Assembly: GCA_034008185.1 (NCBI GenBank)
Contig: CM067081.1
Coordinates: forward strand, 13,577,821-13,641,820
Length of the DNA: 64,000 nucleotides
Reading direction: 5' to 3'
Source: Gorsachius magnificus
Lineage: Eukaryota; Chordata; Aves; Pelecaniformes; Ardeidae
This document shows, piece by piece, positions 1-11,190 of the stretch. Below the pieces are notes generated by a model, which had not been told where the DNA came from, searched no databases, and saw only the letters and a list, made by a program, of their open reading frames with translations. The stretch's first letter is position 1, and each line of letters starts with the position of its first letter. Both the position numbers and the translations under genes were made by a program.

Positions 1-1660
1 CCTACAGTTCTTCAAACAAATATGAGCCTGATTCTCCATTTATATGTACCTCATCTGTAATTTCATGAGAAATTGCCTTTGTCAGCAAAGCTGGCTTAAG
101 AAGCTCAGATTGCCACCACCTTCAGCCAATTATTCCTACCCCTGTGCAGCCCTTTGACACTACTTAGTTGTGCCAATACAATTGATTCAGGATGTAAATT
201 GTAAATGAAATGGTCCAAGTTAGAAATACAAATCAAACGAAGGATCAGTGAAACCTGATTCCATCACAGTCTGTGAGGAGTTCAGGGTGCTGAACGGGTG
301 CAGCTATTGCAACATTGCTGGCATGCTTTGAATGATAAGTTCAATTACATACGTACTTTGATGTTAAAATGCTACTTTGAACATTTTTGTGGTACCAGCA
401 GTGACCCTGGCAGTTTGGCTTTTCCAATATATGTCTATTCCAGGAATTAGCTTCCATAAAAGAGAAAAATCTACCATGACAGTCAAATGGTCTCTGCTTG
501 AGAAAATGTTTTGTTCCTTTGAAATATGTTTTACATTTCAGCAAAAATTCAATGGAACATTAAACCTAAGAAGATTCACTTAGATTGCAGAAGCTGTGCT
601 GTCTTTATGCATGAGTGTCAAGCAATAAGGCACGTACACCCCCTGTGCATTCTCTTAGTAGGGGGCCCATGGAAACTGCCGCTTTCAATTCTATCTAATG
701 CTTACACACTAGGCAGTCTTCTTTCAGATATTGAGGGTGTCTTGTTCCTAGTGTTCAGGCATATAGACCAATCCATCACATGGAACTGTCAGTGACATTT
801 CTACCCCTTTTCTGGTTTTGTCATTAAAGTGAGGAAATAAACATGAGACCCCTGCTTTAGTCCTTTTTTTCTCTATTAAGTGATTATTCATTCACTTTTA
901 TCTGTAAAGACACGAATTACAAATGAATGTCGGAGCGTTTATTTTGTACCTAGAGCCCCATAATTCACCTGATCTGTATCTGAATTTACAATGCATTGGA
1001 ACTTCAACATGCTTTAGGACAAAGATTTTTCTTCCATCTATGTTTCCAAAAGAGTCCAGGAACAATTCTTGTTCCTCTGTTACTAGTGGCATGAAGATTA
1101 TGATGAATGAAACCTTTTTACTGCTCTTTAGCCTAAATGGAAAAGGTACAAGGACATTGATTTCAGCTGTAAATAGAGCCTGCTTGTAGATTACTCACTA
1201 TGAAATATACTTAAAAGCAGTACATGTTTCCTGCAATATTAGATCAGATGGGCATTTGTAACAAATTAACATTTATAGCTTGATATTCCTGAAAAGCCAT
1301 CAAGGGAAGAGTTCTCTGCTAATAATAGATGGTGAAAAGCAAGATGCATATCTCACTCATTTTGAAGTAGAAAAATCAAATTTCATATTGGATTTTGTCT
1401 AGAAAAGAACTCCTAAAATAGACACAATTTGGAACAGATTCTGGAAGACATAGAAATATGCCCTTCAGGGCTGAAGTGTGGACAAGGGGGCCACAGAGAA
1501 AAAGCCCAGGTTCTCTCCCTGGCTAACCAAAAAAACCATAGATGCTAATGGGAAATTCTTTATGTTACTTTTCCAAAGTCCTTGGAGAGTTAGAGAGGCA
1601 AGACTTGCAGGGAGATGTAATATCGTTTACAAGATCAATTTATATAATTGATTATTATAA
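1..1660. other. AT-rich non-coding stretch, no gene seen
   Basis: No gene, RNA or recent mobile element is visible. The short open frames (60-90 codons) lack family resemblance and overlap on both strands. Near positions 25-165 the wording 'gcctgattctcc' followed by 'ctgtgcagccctttgacac' is reminiscent of ancient amniote short interspersed repeats, but this is weak. A small inverted repeat (arms 1634-1640 and 1646-1652) lies just before the CR1 fragment that starts near 1663. Confidence 0.5.
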
Positions 1661-1662
1661 TT

Positions 1663-2358
1663 GGGGAAGAGTGGCTGGAAAGCTGCATGGCAGAAAAGGG
1701 CTTTGGAGTGTTGACTGACAGGCTGACAGCCAGCAGTGTGCCCAGGTGGACAAGAAGGACAACAGCATCCTGGCTTGTATCAGGAATAGTGTGACCAGCA
1801 GGAGTAGGGAAGTGATCGTGCCCCTGTACTCAGCACTGGTGAGGCCGCACCTTGAATACCGTGTTCAGTTTTGGGGCCCTCACTACAAGAAAGACGTTGT
1901 GTTGCTGGAACATGTCCAGACGAGAGCAACAAGGCTGGTGAGGGGTCTGGAGCACAAGTCTTACAAGGAACGGCTGAGGGAACTGGGATTGCTTAGTCTG
2001 GAGAAGAGGAGGCTGAGGGGAGACCTTATCGCCCTCTACAACTGCCTGATGGGAGGCTGTAGCAAGGTGGGTATCAGTCTTCTCTGCCAAGTAACAAGCT
2101 ATAGGACAAGGCCTCAAGTTGCACTAGGCAAGGTTTAGACTGGACACTAGGAAAAATTTCTTCACTGAAAGGGTAGTCAGGCATTGGAACAGGCTGCCCA
2201 GGGAAGTAGTCAAGTCCCCATGCGTGGAGCTATTTAAAAGATGGGTAGACGAGGTGCTTAGGGACATGGTTTAATGGTGGGATGGCAGTGTTAGGTTAAT
2301 GGTTGGACTTAATGATCTTCAAGGTCTTTTCCAACCTAAATGATTCTATGATTCTATA
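1663..2358 (+). mobile_element. CR1 LINE fragment, 3' end of RT region plus 3' UTR
   Basis: This is a 5'-truncated CR1 retrotransposon. The open frame 1746-2138 encodes the region C-terminal to the RT catalytic core, with typical CR1 blocks such as [14 protein letters not shown] and [18 protein letters not shown]. The frame breaks near 2105-2138, where the text for the 'RGNGLKLR' block has lost bases, but the nucleotide similarity carries on through the [14 protein letters not shown] block. It ends in the CR1 3' UTR (gttaggttaatggttggact) and the octamer tail attctatgattctat. The same 3' end type recurs at 18.87, 31.5 and 55.7 kb. The copy is dead because it lacks endonuclease and RT core. 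Confidence 0.95.
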
Positions 2359-2671
2359 AAATCGAATAGACAGGTGTCAGGCACCCCTCAGGTCTTGTCC
2401 AGCTCACTTCGCTATCACAGAAATTCCCTTTTATTTATGGAGGACAGGTGAAGAGAAACACCTCTCTAATTTTATCTAAACATGTAATCTATAAGTGGGA
2501 AGGGCACCTTTTCAAGAATAATCTGATGTAATTTTTAACGGGTGACCAGAATTGTAGAGAGTATTCAAGTTTTTAATCCAACGTGGGTTTATGCAGCAAC
2601 ACACTGGCAGTTTTATTCTCTATTTTTCTTTTATAATTCCTAGTAATTTCCTAATAATGTCTTTTTGACTA
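2359..2671. other. Unannotated spacer between CR1 copies
   Basis: About 310 bases of AT-rich sequence between the CR1 tail and the inverted half of the ancient LINE. I see no gene or repeat in it. Confidence 0.4.
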
Positions 2672-3612
2672 TGATGGATCTTTTCACCAAGCCATCCAAG
2701 AGCTTTTACTGTGATGTAACAGATAATTTAAAGACCCAAACTGTGTATATGCTACTTTTTTTTCTCCACTTGCATTGCTTTGCACTTAGTGACACTCAGT
2801 TTTGTGAGATCTTTCTGCAAACCTTTGCGGTAAGTTTCACTTTTGACTACTGTGAGTAATATTTTTGCCATCAGCAAACTTTTCCACATCACCTTTCCAC
2901 AGAATACCTCTTCTGATAAACATCACAAGTCCTAGCTCAAATCCTTCAGCCACATCAATGGCAATATCCTTCAACTGTGAAAACAGCATTTCTTGCCATC
3001 TTACCATAGATATCTCTCTCTGTCCAGGAACCAGTCAAAAGCTTTTTTAAATTCAAACCCACTATGCCAATTAGATCACAGTTATCTACATACTTATTAT
3101 TTAAAGAACTCTAAAAGTTTTTTGAAGTACGATTTCCTTCTACAAGAGCCCTGTTTTCTATGTCTTATTGCTCCATGTACATTTATGTTTCGGCTAGATC
3201 TACCCACAGTTTCTAGCAGTTTGCAGACTACAGAAGTCAAATGTACACACCTATAATTTCTCCTGTCTTCCTGAATGATCAATTTTTAAATCTCTAACTT
3301 TTGTCAGATTCTATTCCTTTAGTAATGGTGATTTTTGTAATAAATTTTATAACACAGTTAAATATTACACAATTTAGTACTTGAGTTCCTCCTGAGCTCT
3401 TGAATGAATGGTGCTGGAGATATTTTACTCTTCTTTTCATTAATTTATTCTAAAACCTCTTCCACTGACACTTCAGTCTGAGACTGTTTCAATGACTCAT
3501 TTGTCATAGGAAAAGCTCCCTCTGACTTCCCTAGTGCACACTGATGCAAAATATTCAGTCAGCTTTTCTGCTGTGGCCAGATCTTTTCTGTTCTTTTTAC
3601 ATCTTGATCATC
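2672..3612 (-). mobile_element. Ancient CR1-like LINE, inverted 5' half (RT region)
   Basis: Read on the minus strand, this resembles an old amniote CR1-type RT. Landmarks are 'gcagactacagaagtcaaatgtacacacctataat' (shown here only as the stretch 3220-3258) matching the 'TSVxGK' block, and 'tttgctgatggcaaaaat' (2861-2878), the decayed equivalent of the FADD catalytic box. The block ending near 2672 corresponds to the 'DLGVIVD' region downstream of FADD. No open frame survives. The element is split by an LTR at 3.61-4.51 kb and resumes at 4515. Its element order runs opposite to the + strand half at 4700-5965. Family naming (CR1 versus an L2-like clade) is uncertain. Confidence 0.65.
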
Positions 3613-4510
3613 TCTTCCTCAGCAGGACAAGGGGACAAAATATGTTTGAAAATCTCACGGGTCAGCATAAGGACAGGGACGTCACTGATTATCATCACAG
3701 GCAAAACACACTTGACTTTGGGGAAATAAATTTAATTTATTCATCCAACAGACTCGGATAATGAGAAATGAGAAAAAATGTGAAAACACCTTTCACCCAC
3801 ATGCCCCCTTCTTCCCGGGCTCAGCTTCACTGCTGAGTCTTCTACTTCCCCCCACTGAGCAGCACAGGCAGACAAGGAATGGGGGTTGTGGTCAGTTCAT
3901 AACACCTCATCTCTGCCTCTCCTTCCTCCTCATGGTCGTCCCCTGCCCAAATGTGAGTCCTTCCCATGGGCTGCAGTTCTTCACAAACTGCTGCAACGTG
4001 GATCCATCATTTCCACAGGGTGCAGTCCTTCAGGAACAGACTGCTCCCGTGTAGGTCCCCCAGTGGGACACAGCTCCTGCCAGCAAACCTGCTCCAGTGC
4101 AGGGTCCTCTCTGCAGCCTGCAGCTCCTGCCAGGAGCCTGCTCCGGGGCCCGGGGGGGCCCCCTGGGCGGCGCCCGCCCCACCAGGCTGCCCCGGCAGGG
4201 GAATCTCTGCTCCGTCGCCTGGAGCCCCTCCTGCCCTCCTGCTGCACTGGCCTGGGGGGCTGCAGGGCTGCTCCTCTCACACCCTCTCACTCCTCTCTCA
4301 CACCTGCAGTGTTTTTTACCTCTTCTTAATTCTTAAATATATTATCACAGAGGCACTACCAATGTCACTGCTGGGCTCAGCTTTGGCCAGAGGTGGGTCT
4401 GTTTTGGAGGTGGCTGGAACCAGCTGTGTCCAACATGGGGGCAGCCCTGGTCTCTTCCTACAGAGGCTGCCCTTGCAGCCCTTCTGCTACCAAAATCTTG
4501 CAATGTAAAC
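3613..4510 (-). mobile_element. Avian ERVL-type LTR, minus strand, 3' end truncated
   Basis: A GC-rich block in AT-rich surroundings. Read on the minus strand it starts near 4510 with the 'ttggtagcagaagggctgca' type start of a common avian ERVL LTR. It passes through 'ggctgagcc', a run of imperfect internal repeats (gctgcag, cctgctcc) and an AATAAA polyadenylation signal (TTTATT on the + strand at 3736-3741). It breaks off near 3613 shortly before the expected LTR terminus, so no target duplication can be read. No retroviral gene accompanies it, so it is a solo LTR remnant. It sits inside the inverted half of the ancient LINE and is therefore younger. Long open frames in 3886-4508 are by-products of its GC content. 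Confidence 0.8.
3736..3741 (-). promoter_or_regulatory. LTR polyadenylation signal AATAAA
   Basis: TTTATT on the + strand gives AATAAA in LTR orientation. It lies about 120 bases before the broken 3' end of the minus-strand LTR, which is the expected location for the R region signal. Confidence 0.5.
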
Positions 4511-4514
4511 CAAA

Positions 4515-4690
4515 TGTATATATTTTAATATTAGATTTATTCATTTCAGAGCCCATTCATTTTTCATGATCCTTTTTTTCCTTTTGCATTTGGAATGACA
4601 GAGCTTATGTTCTTTTTTATTTTCCTTGTCTATATACAAATTCTACTTTTAAAGGATACTTTCTTCTTTATTGAGGTGCTCTGTATTGAC
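4515..4690 (-). mobile_element. Ancient CR1-like LINE, inverted half, continuation past the LTR
   Basis: Minus-strand continuation of the 2672-3612 element. The text around 4590-4665 (agcttatgttcttttttatt, then acttttaaaggatac) resembles the N-terminal side of the RT region in the same ancient family. Part of the expected sequence between 3612 and 4540 seems lost, or has decayed too far to read. Confidence 0.5.
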
Positions 4691-4699
4691 TGTTGTCGT

Positions 4700-5165
4700 T
4701 CAGGAATGGGATCTTAGAGTTATGATGAATAGCTCCATGAAAATGTCAGCCCAGTGCTCAGCAGTGGTCAAAAAAGTAAATTGAATCTTAGGAATTATTA
4801 AGAAAAGAGTAGAAAAGAAAACAGAAAACATAATCATATCAGTGTAAAAAGCTGTTATCCCAAAATCTAAAAAAGGATGCAACAGAACTGGAAGAGGTTC
4901 ACAGAAAGGCACCAAGAATAATAAAAAATATAGAATGACAGTCAAAGGAATTAATAAATAGACCCGTGACTATTCAGTCTGGAAAGGGACAATTGAGGGA
5001 AGGTTTTGACGGAAATCTGTACAATCATAAGGGAAAAGGAAAAGATAAAAAGAGACAGATGGTTCATTTTCCCTTCCAAAGCAAGAATGAGAGTATCACA
5101 TGCTGCTAGTAGGTAGTAGGTTTAAAGAAAAAAAAAAAAGATAGTCCTCTACATAATGTGTAGAT
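4700..5165 (+). mobile_element. Ancient CR1-like LINE, non-inverted 3' half, first part
   Basis: Plus-strand text from 4707 (gaatgggatcttagagttat) corresponds to the 'DLGVIVD' block after FADD. It is followed by the 'KKANR-LG' block near 4770-4790, the 'LEKVQRRA' block near 4890-4915 and the glycine-poor C-terminal blocks to 5130 (gtaggtttaaa). All frames are broken. It starts at about the element position where the minus-strand half at 2672 stops, which suggests the two are parts of one insertion. Confidence 0.65.
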
Positions 5166-5630
5166 AACCCTCCCTCACCAGGTCACTTTTCTTCCAGCAT
5201 TCTTTACACAAAAAGACACTGCAAGGAGTGTATGAACCACTTACAAGCACACTGCCATTATTTAACGACTAGTGCACCCAACGGGGAGCAATGATGGCCA
5301 TTCCTATGCCCATGGGCCTGCGGGATGTGTGAGGAATCTCTGCATCAGCAGTCGCATGGTGGTGGGGAAGTGTCAGCCTTGTTGTGCTCTGGCATGGGTT
5401 GGTCTTTGGTGCTGCCAAAAAGCAGTTTCTATGCTTTTTTTCATAGGTATTAATAGTTTCATGTCAGTATTTTTCTCTTGAATTCTTTAGTTGCTAATTG
5501 TCACCTTCACACTTCAGTTTGTGTATTTTACTTTACTTATCTTGTAAGGTATTAACTTATACACCCACTTACAGTTGAGAAACAGGTTACTCAGTAAAAC
5601 TGAGCCGAACCTGGGTGTTAAGGTGGAGAC
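5166..5630. other. Unassigned insert or diverged part within the ancient LINE
   Basis: This stretch interrupts the recognisable LINE text. Its middle (5270-5420) is more GC-rich than its surroundings, and I cannot assign it. It may be a later insertion or simply diverged LINE sequence. Confidence 0.3.
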
Positions 5631-5965
5631 AGCTGCATCTCCACAGGTTATACTTTGGAAGAATTTTGCTCAGGATATTATGGAAGCTAAAGGTTTACAT
5701 GCATTGAAAAAGCAACTGGACTAGTTCATGGACAAAAATATCCCTTTCAAATGCTAGACAGAAACACCAGAGATCTGATTCTACTCAAAGGCATTTTCTG
5801 TTTCAAGAAGCTCCTGAGTAGTAAATCACTGGGGACTTCAGAGAGTATTCACTGAATGCCTCATCATTTTCATCTTCCTTTGAAATCTGCTTGTCTTCAT
5901 TGATGGAAGGGGGACATGAGGCTTGGCTGACCTTTGGTCTGGCTCAGCACAGCTGCTCTCATGGT
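5631..5965 (+). mobile_element. Ancient CR1-like LINE, 3' terminal part
   Basis: Text at 5690-5735 (tgaaaaagcaactggactag, then ttcatgga) is the degraded end of ORF2, where these LINEs encode 'FKRELDKFMEV'-like residues. The 3' UTR ends near 5965 with 'gacctttggtctggctcag', a hallmark 3' end of ancient amniote CR1-type LINEs. Confidence 0.6.
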
Positions 5966-8420
5966 GAAAAGCCTTCTTCACTCGCAAAACTGTATGGTCT
6001 GTCTTTAGTTCTTTGACTTTTTTAAGCACCTTTTTGACAGAGGTTGTATGTTTCTTCCAGTGTGATGCTTTTAAGCAGTGTTGTCAATATATTTTCATGA
6101 TTTTTTTCATTTTAATCCCTCCTTCTAATCTGCTTTTACTATGCTTTCTTGGATATTTTTTTTTTCCAGAAATTTCTCTTATATGAAGTTGATGTGGTTT
6201 GGGGAAGTGGGAGAACTTTTCAAACACACGGGGATTTTCAATGAGGGAAGTCTGAGAGAGCACACTATTTAAAGAGTGTGCTGCTGAAGCTTCATTAACT
6301 GCATTTTGAATCATACATATTCTCCTCTTGGTTATTTCACAAAGAGGTCATTTTGGTATCTCACTACTTAACTCTTTATCATAACTCGTTGTTATATTTT
6401 CCCAGGTAAACTGAGGGTTAATTAAAGTGTCCAAACATTATTTTGTTTTTCCTTGTAGTAGCCTTAATGTTAGCATTTCTGAGTTACTACCATGGACACG
6501 CGGTGATATAATGTAACCCAAAATATATATTTTATCTAAGCATGACATTTTGGTTCACATAAAGTTTGATAACTGTTATGGTTAATGCATTTACTGTATT
6601 TAACTCTAAGCTTTCTTTAACTTATGAAACTTTTCGCTAGTAGCCTGATCTACTTTGTCAGTCTTTTATATTATCTACTTGTTTGTGAAGGCATGCAAGT
6701 GATCTGTTTCTCAGTCCAAGTTTCTCCATGCTTATTATGTCCATATCTGCACTTCAGATCAGTCTCTTCAGTTCATTTGTCTTACTTTATAGATTTTATT
6801 TATAGACTTCTAGTATGATAGAAACACATTTTTTTGTTTCCTATCTGGGTTTTTTAATTTATCTTTTTTGAGGATGAAGATTTTATTCTTAGAGGATGAA
6901 TCATCTCAGAGTGTTTTGTGTTATACTCTTGTTAGATTCCCACTAATCTTTATTAAAACAAACCCAAAACCAATAACCTCAGCTCTTTTATTATTTTTAA
7001 GTCAAATACCAGTGCATGTTCCATGTTGACCTAGATGAATTACCCTTTATTTATAGAACTGATATATTTCAAAGTTTTCTAAAAATCATTGCCTCACTTC
7101 CTCACGTTACTTCTGCAACTATGTTTTGCCATGGTTTTTTGTCAGCCTGTGTAGCAAATCCTAGAAGCTTTCCAGAGAGTACTATGTCAACACCATTTTT
7201 ACGTTGACATTGAAAGATTAAATTTTGTGTCCTTTCCTCTCCTCTCCTATGTCATGGGTCCGTCACTGACAATGTAAACCAGATAGATAGAAACCTTGAG
7301 AGGTCCATAGCTTTTATATGTAACAAGCAGGTTATGGGCTTTTAGAGTTGGCTGTGCTCAAGTGTTAAAAGTCATCTTAACTATCTCTAGCTAAGAGCTT
7401 CTAGAGAAAGTTTGCACCTGGTCTTCTCTTCACACTGCCCCAAGACAGAAGTCCAAAGAGTGGTTGATTACTTCTTTCCTTTACCTCCTACACTTATGAA
7501 ATAAATGGTGGGACACAGTCAGTTACCACTGAAATCTCAGTGCCTCTCCCCTCTTGCCTTCCCTTTTCAGCACGGTGTTCAGAAAGCAGGAAACACCCGC
7601 AAGGAGCATGAGGGCTAGGCATGCAATAGCCTCCTACTAGAATAGTAGCTTATTCTAGAATGACATTAGTTGGCCTCAAATTAACTTTCAGATACAGGCA
7701 GGAGGGAACAGTTGTATAACTGTCTCATATCTGCTATGTTACATACCTTGCTAATCATGTTGATTTGCTAGTTTACATGCCAAGGGGGAGCACTGCTGAC
7801 AGAAAAGAACAGACCTGACTAACCAAATGGGAGATAAAATCTCAAAAAAGAATGAAAAAATATGTCATTGGAAAGCTCCAACAAAGCAAGTCCATTCTTC
7901 TTATTAAATGAACATTTTCATTCAACCTTTTATGTCTGTCATGCTGCATTATTCTTTATGTTTGGTAACAGATTTTATGGTATTGCCTAAGTAATACTGA
8001 TCCCCCCAAAAGGTTTTTAATTTCAAAATGTGCTGTGCTGTTCTATGAGAGCTTTGATTAGGTGGCTAATGCAACTGTCTTTTATTACAGGTCAGCTGGT
8101 ATGAATCCCATCACCAGCAATGGAGACAACTACATTAAGATAAAGCTGACTAGAAGGAAACATTACTGTTTATTAGCATAAAAATAATTCATTTCCCAAA
8201 GCTTACACTAGATAAATATGCATGTGTATCTAGTAGAAATCATGTCAGTTCAAATAATTTAACGTGATTATACTTTTCCTTAGCAATTTTTCATTAGACA
8301 AATAAAAATTGAGCTTGAGATGAAATGCACTTGAGAGATTTAAGTCTCTTAAAATCTGTATTTGTGCATTTTTTTCAGTTGCAATGCCAATACTTTACTT
8401 TAGAAAATATATTTGCATGA

Positions 8421-8447
8421 CAAAATTAATAGTTAATATTAATTTTG
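8421..8447. repeat. Perfect inverted repeat, 11-bp arms, 5-base loop
   Basis: Arm caaaattaata (8421-8431), loop gttaa (8432-8436) and arm tattaattttg (8437-8447) are exactly complementary. The arms contain ATTAAT homeodomain-like cores. Confidence 0.8.
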
Positions 8448-10474
8448 ATTAAACTTTGTTTTTAATCAGAAGGTAATGAAGATGATCTGTAATATATTAA
8501 ACAACAACAAACATGTATTTATAGCATTGCTTAAAACCTGAAATTCTCCAACATGGGAACATTTACTTTATTTTTTAAATTCCAGGTTTTAGATTGTGTG
8601 GAGGACACATTCACCTGGGACATCTGACACATTCAGAGATTTACTGTGGGTGATGTTAAAAAGGCAGACTTTCTAAAGAAGTTGTACTGTCCTGAAAATG
8701 GTGTTGTGTAGCTATCGTACTTAGTAGATCAGATGGTTTATAGCAGAACTTCTGAAATGCAACCCAGAAATAGCATGTTCTTTAGAGAAAGCATGTCATG
8801 TGTCATATTGTCATATGGTGTTTGTAACAAAATGAACATTCACTACAGTCAAACGATATTTTAAAATCATGCCTCATAAAAAAGTGATGATGAAATTTAT
8901 CACAAGATCTGTTACTAAACCACAAATAAAATTGGACATAAAATTTCTAAATTCTAATTCTGTTTTTTTAAATAGATAAAACAAGTTATCACTCTGAGTT
9001 TTATGTTGTATTATAAAATCAATAAAGGATGCATAAAGCTGAACTATTCAATGTTGAAACAAGTCTGTTACGTGCACTATATGACAAATGTAAGAATTTC
9101 CTTTCATGCATTCAAATCCAAAATAATAAAAACAAAGCTCTGTGAACTGAAGAAAATGAGGCCGAACTTTCCTTGACTAGCGTTATAGAGATCTTTTTTA
9201 GGTCAACGTGAACTTCTGCGTGCATGCAGGGGCATTGTACTGTAGGGGGGTTTTTGATAAACCTCATTGTGGCTTCAGTGACTGTCCTTTGTAGTCAATG
9301 GATCAAGAACAACATATATCAGCTTCAGGTTTGGTACTAAATATCTTATATCAAAATTAAAATGAGGTCTTATTTCCTCCAGTGTCCTATCAGAAACCAA
9401 CTTATCCTTTAAGCCAGATTCAATGTAATTGCATGTATATTCTCTGTAAGTAGTTTTGTTCAGCTGAAATAATTCTTATGCTAACTGTAGGCAAGATAGA
9501 GCAGCAAATCAAAGAGAAATATTATATTTGGGGATTCAGATAACTTGTATCTGGAAAAAAATCTGTTTATTGATGTTGCTGTTGGAAATTTGCTATTGTT
9601 TTTTAAAACCCTAGGGTCCCTCATGTTTTACATATTAGGGAAGAAATATTCAAGTGAATGTTTGTTTCTCTACTATATCACTCCATAAAATTACATAAAT
9701 AAATGTAGAAGTGAGAGGAAAACCTTTTTGCCAGCAAAGGAAAATGAATGACAACATAAATGGTGTTTGAATGAAATTTTTCATTCTGAATTTGTCAGTG
9801 GTCCATACAGCAAAATTTGGACATGACTAAACACAGTGGCTTCATAAAGCATCTATAAGACTTAACAATTAATTAATTTCTCAAATTTCTTTCTGGAATT
9901 AATATTCATAAGACTTTGGAGGATCTGACTAAAGGCTTTACCTCACAGTTATCATGAAAAAGAAACTCCATCAAAGTTCAAAGGAACAACTTAGCTAATT
10001 ACTACTTGTGAGGCTGGTGCCCAGCAGAGCCTGGATTTACTCTATTACTCTCCAGGTCTGGCTTTAGGTATATGAGCATGGATGTTAAGGTCTAAGCAGA
10101 GCTAAACGAAGTAATGGTTGTACCTCAGTAAATCAATGCTTGAAGGAAAACTAGTTTCAAAACTTGATTAACAAATAAATAAAAAAGGGAAGTGGGTTAA
10201 TGAAAACACAACCAAAGTATGGGGATTTATGAGCAAATATCACACAATCCAGAAATAAACTTTTATATCTGTCTAGGTCAATGAACTTCTTCCTTCAGTG
10301 ATGCTAGGGTACCCCCGCACTTTAGTCATGTGTCACTCAGTCCTTCTGCCACGTCTGCCCTCCCTTCAGAGTGGGCCAACATGTGAAACACGCATTCCAA
10401 ACCCACTGGATTTATGAACTGTGATCCGCTCAACTTTACTGCACCTGACACATACTTTCACCTGCCCTGGGAGC

Positions 10475-11047
10475 TCAGCCATCCCATAGTCCTCTCAGTA
10501 CGCAAAGATGCCTTGCAGAGGATGTAGTGGTCCACCTGACATCTGCCCTTAAGGTGTCAATCTCTGTTCTCTTTCTTTGTCCATAGTTGAGGCGCTCCAG
10601 GAGGAAGAGGTCTGGCAGTTTGGAGCAGTCATAAAAACTAGAGGATACCTGTAGTGTAACTGGGAACATACAAACACACGCAATTATGGGTTCACAATGG
10701 ATCTCCAAAATACATTGTAGTAGTGACAATTCTGAGACAACCCCAGGTTTCATGTCTTCTCCCTGATTTCTTGCATGAGAAGCCCTGCATCTTCTGCCCA
10801 TGGCATTGGCATGCTTAGGGCACAGGGAAAAGATCCTCACTGAGGCATACATCTTCATAGCAAAAGAGCTCGTGCAGTAGAGGGGAAAAGATTTCTTGTA
10901 GAGGGACCGTGAAGGAAAAGGAATGAGATAAACATGAGCAGGCTCAGAAATTGCTTTAAGAGAGGTGTTTAATGAATGGTGAAAGTTGTCTCCCTGCACA
11001 CCCAGCACTAGTGCAGAACTATTTAGTGATCTCAATTTATAACACAA
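10475..11047 (-). CDS. Unrecognised 190-codon open reading frame, doubtful
   Basis: A 190-residue frame in a locally more GC-rich segment (about 10300-11050). The predicted product has many Cys, Ser, Leu and Arg. It has no clear signal peptide, no run long enough for a confident membrane span, no zinc-finger spacing and no family motif that I recognise. On the minus strand no poly(A) signal or clear splice pattern frames it. It could be a decayed retropseudogene, part of a non-coding RNA, or chance: a frame this long is uncommon but possible in 64 kb, more so where GC rises. There is no retroelement signature in it. Treat it as an open question rather than a gene. Confidence 0.12.
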   Translation of the reverse strand: MCYKLRSLNSSALVLGVQGDNFHHSLNTSLKAISEPAHVYLIPFPSRSLYKKSFPLYCTSSFAMKMYASVRIFSLCPKHANAMGRRCRASHARNQGEDMKPGVVSELSLLQCILEIHCEPIIACVCMFPVTLQVSSSFYDCSKLPDLFLLERLNYGQRKRTEIDTLRADVRWTTTSSARHLCVLRGLWDG

Positions 11048-11109
11048 GGGCAGCCTGGTTTGAAATTGCTAAGCAATGAATTACAGCAAGCAGGAATCTA
11101 AGCCAAATT

Positions 11110-11190
11110 CTTGGATGATATAAAGTAGCACCACTCTGTTGATTTCAGTGGAGTTATCTTGGTTTACACCAGCAAAAAAATTAAAAAGTT
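11110..11190 (+). repeat. Possible ancient SINE core motif
   Basis: The text 'gttgatttcagtggagttat' followed by 'tttacaccagc' resembles a motif that recurs in very old amniote short interspersed repeats. It is too short and diverged to name a family. Confidence 0.35.

Noticed and set aside
3886..4508. Overlapping open frames of 147-180 codons on both strands
   Set aside because: They lie in the GC-rich ERVL-type LTR, where stop codons are rare; overlapping frames on both strands and Pro/Ala/Gly-rich content fit LTR composition, not a gene.
8091..8182. Possible last exon: 'tttattacag' acceptor-like site followed by a 29-codon frame
   Set aside because: Such acceptor-like strings are frequent in AT-rich DNA; no partner exon, no family resemblance and no polyadenylation evidence were found.
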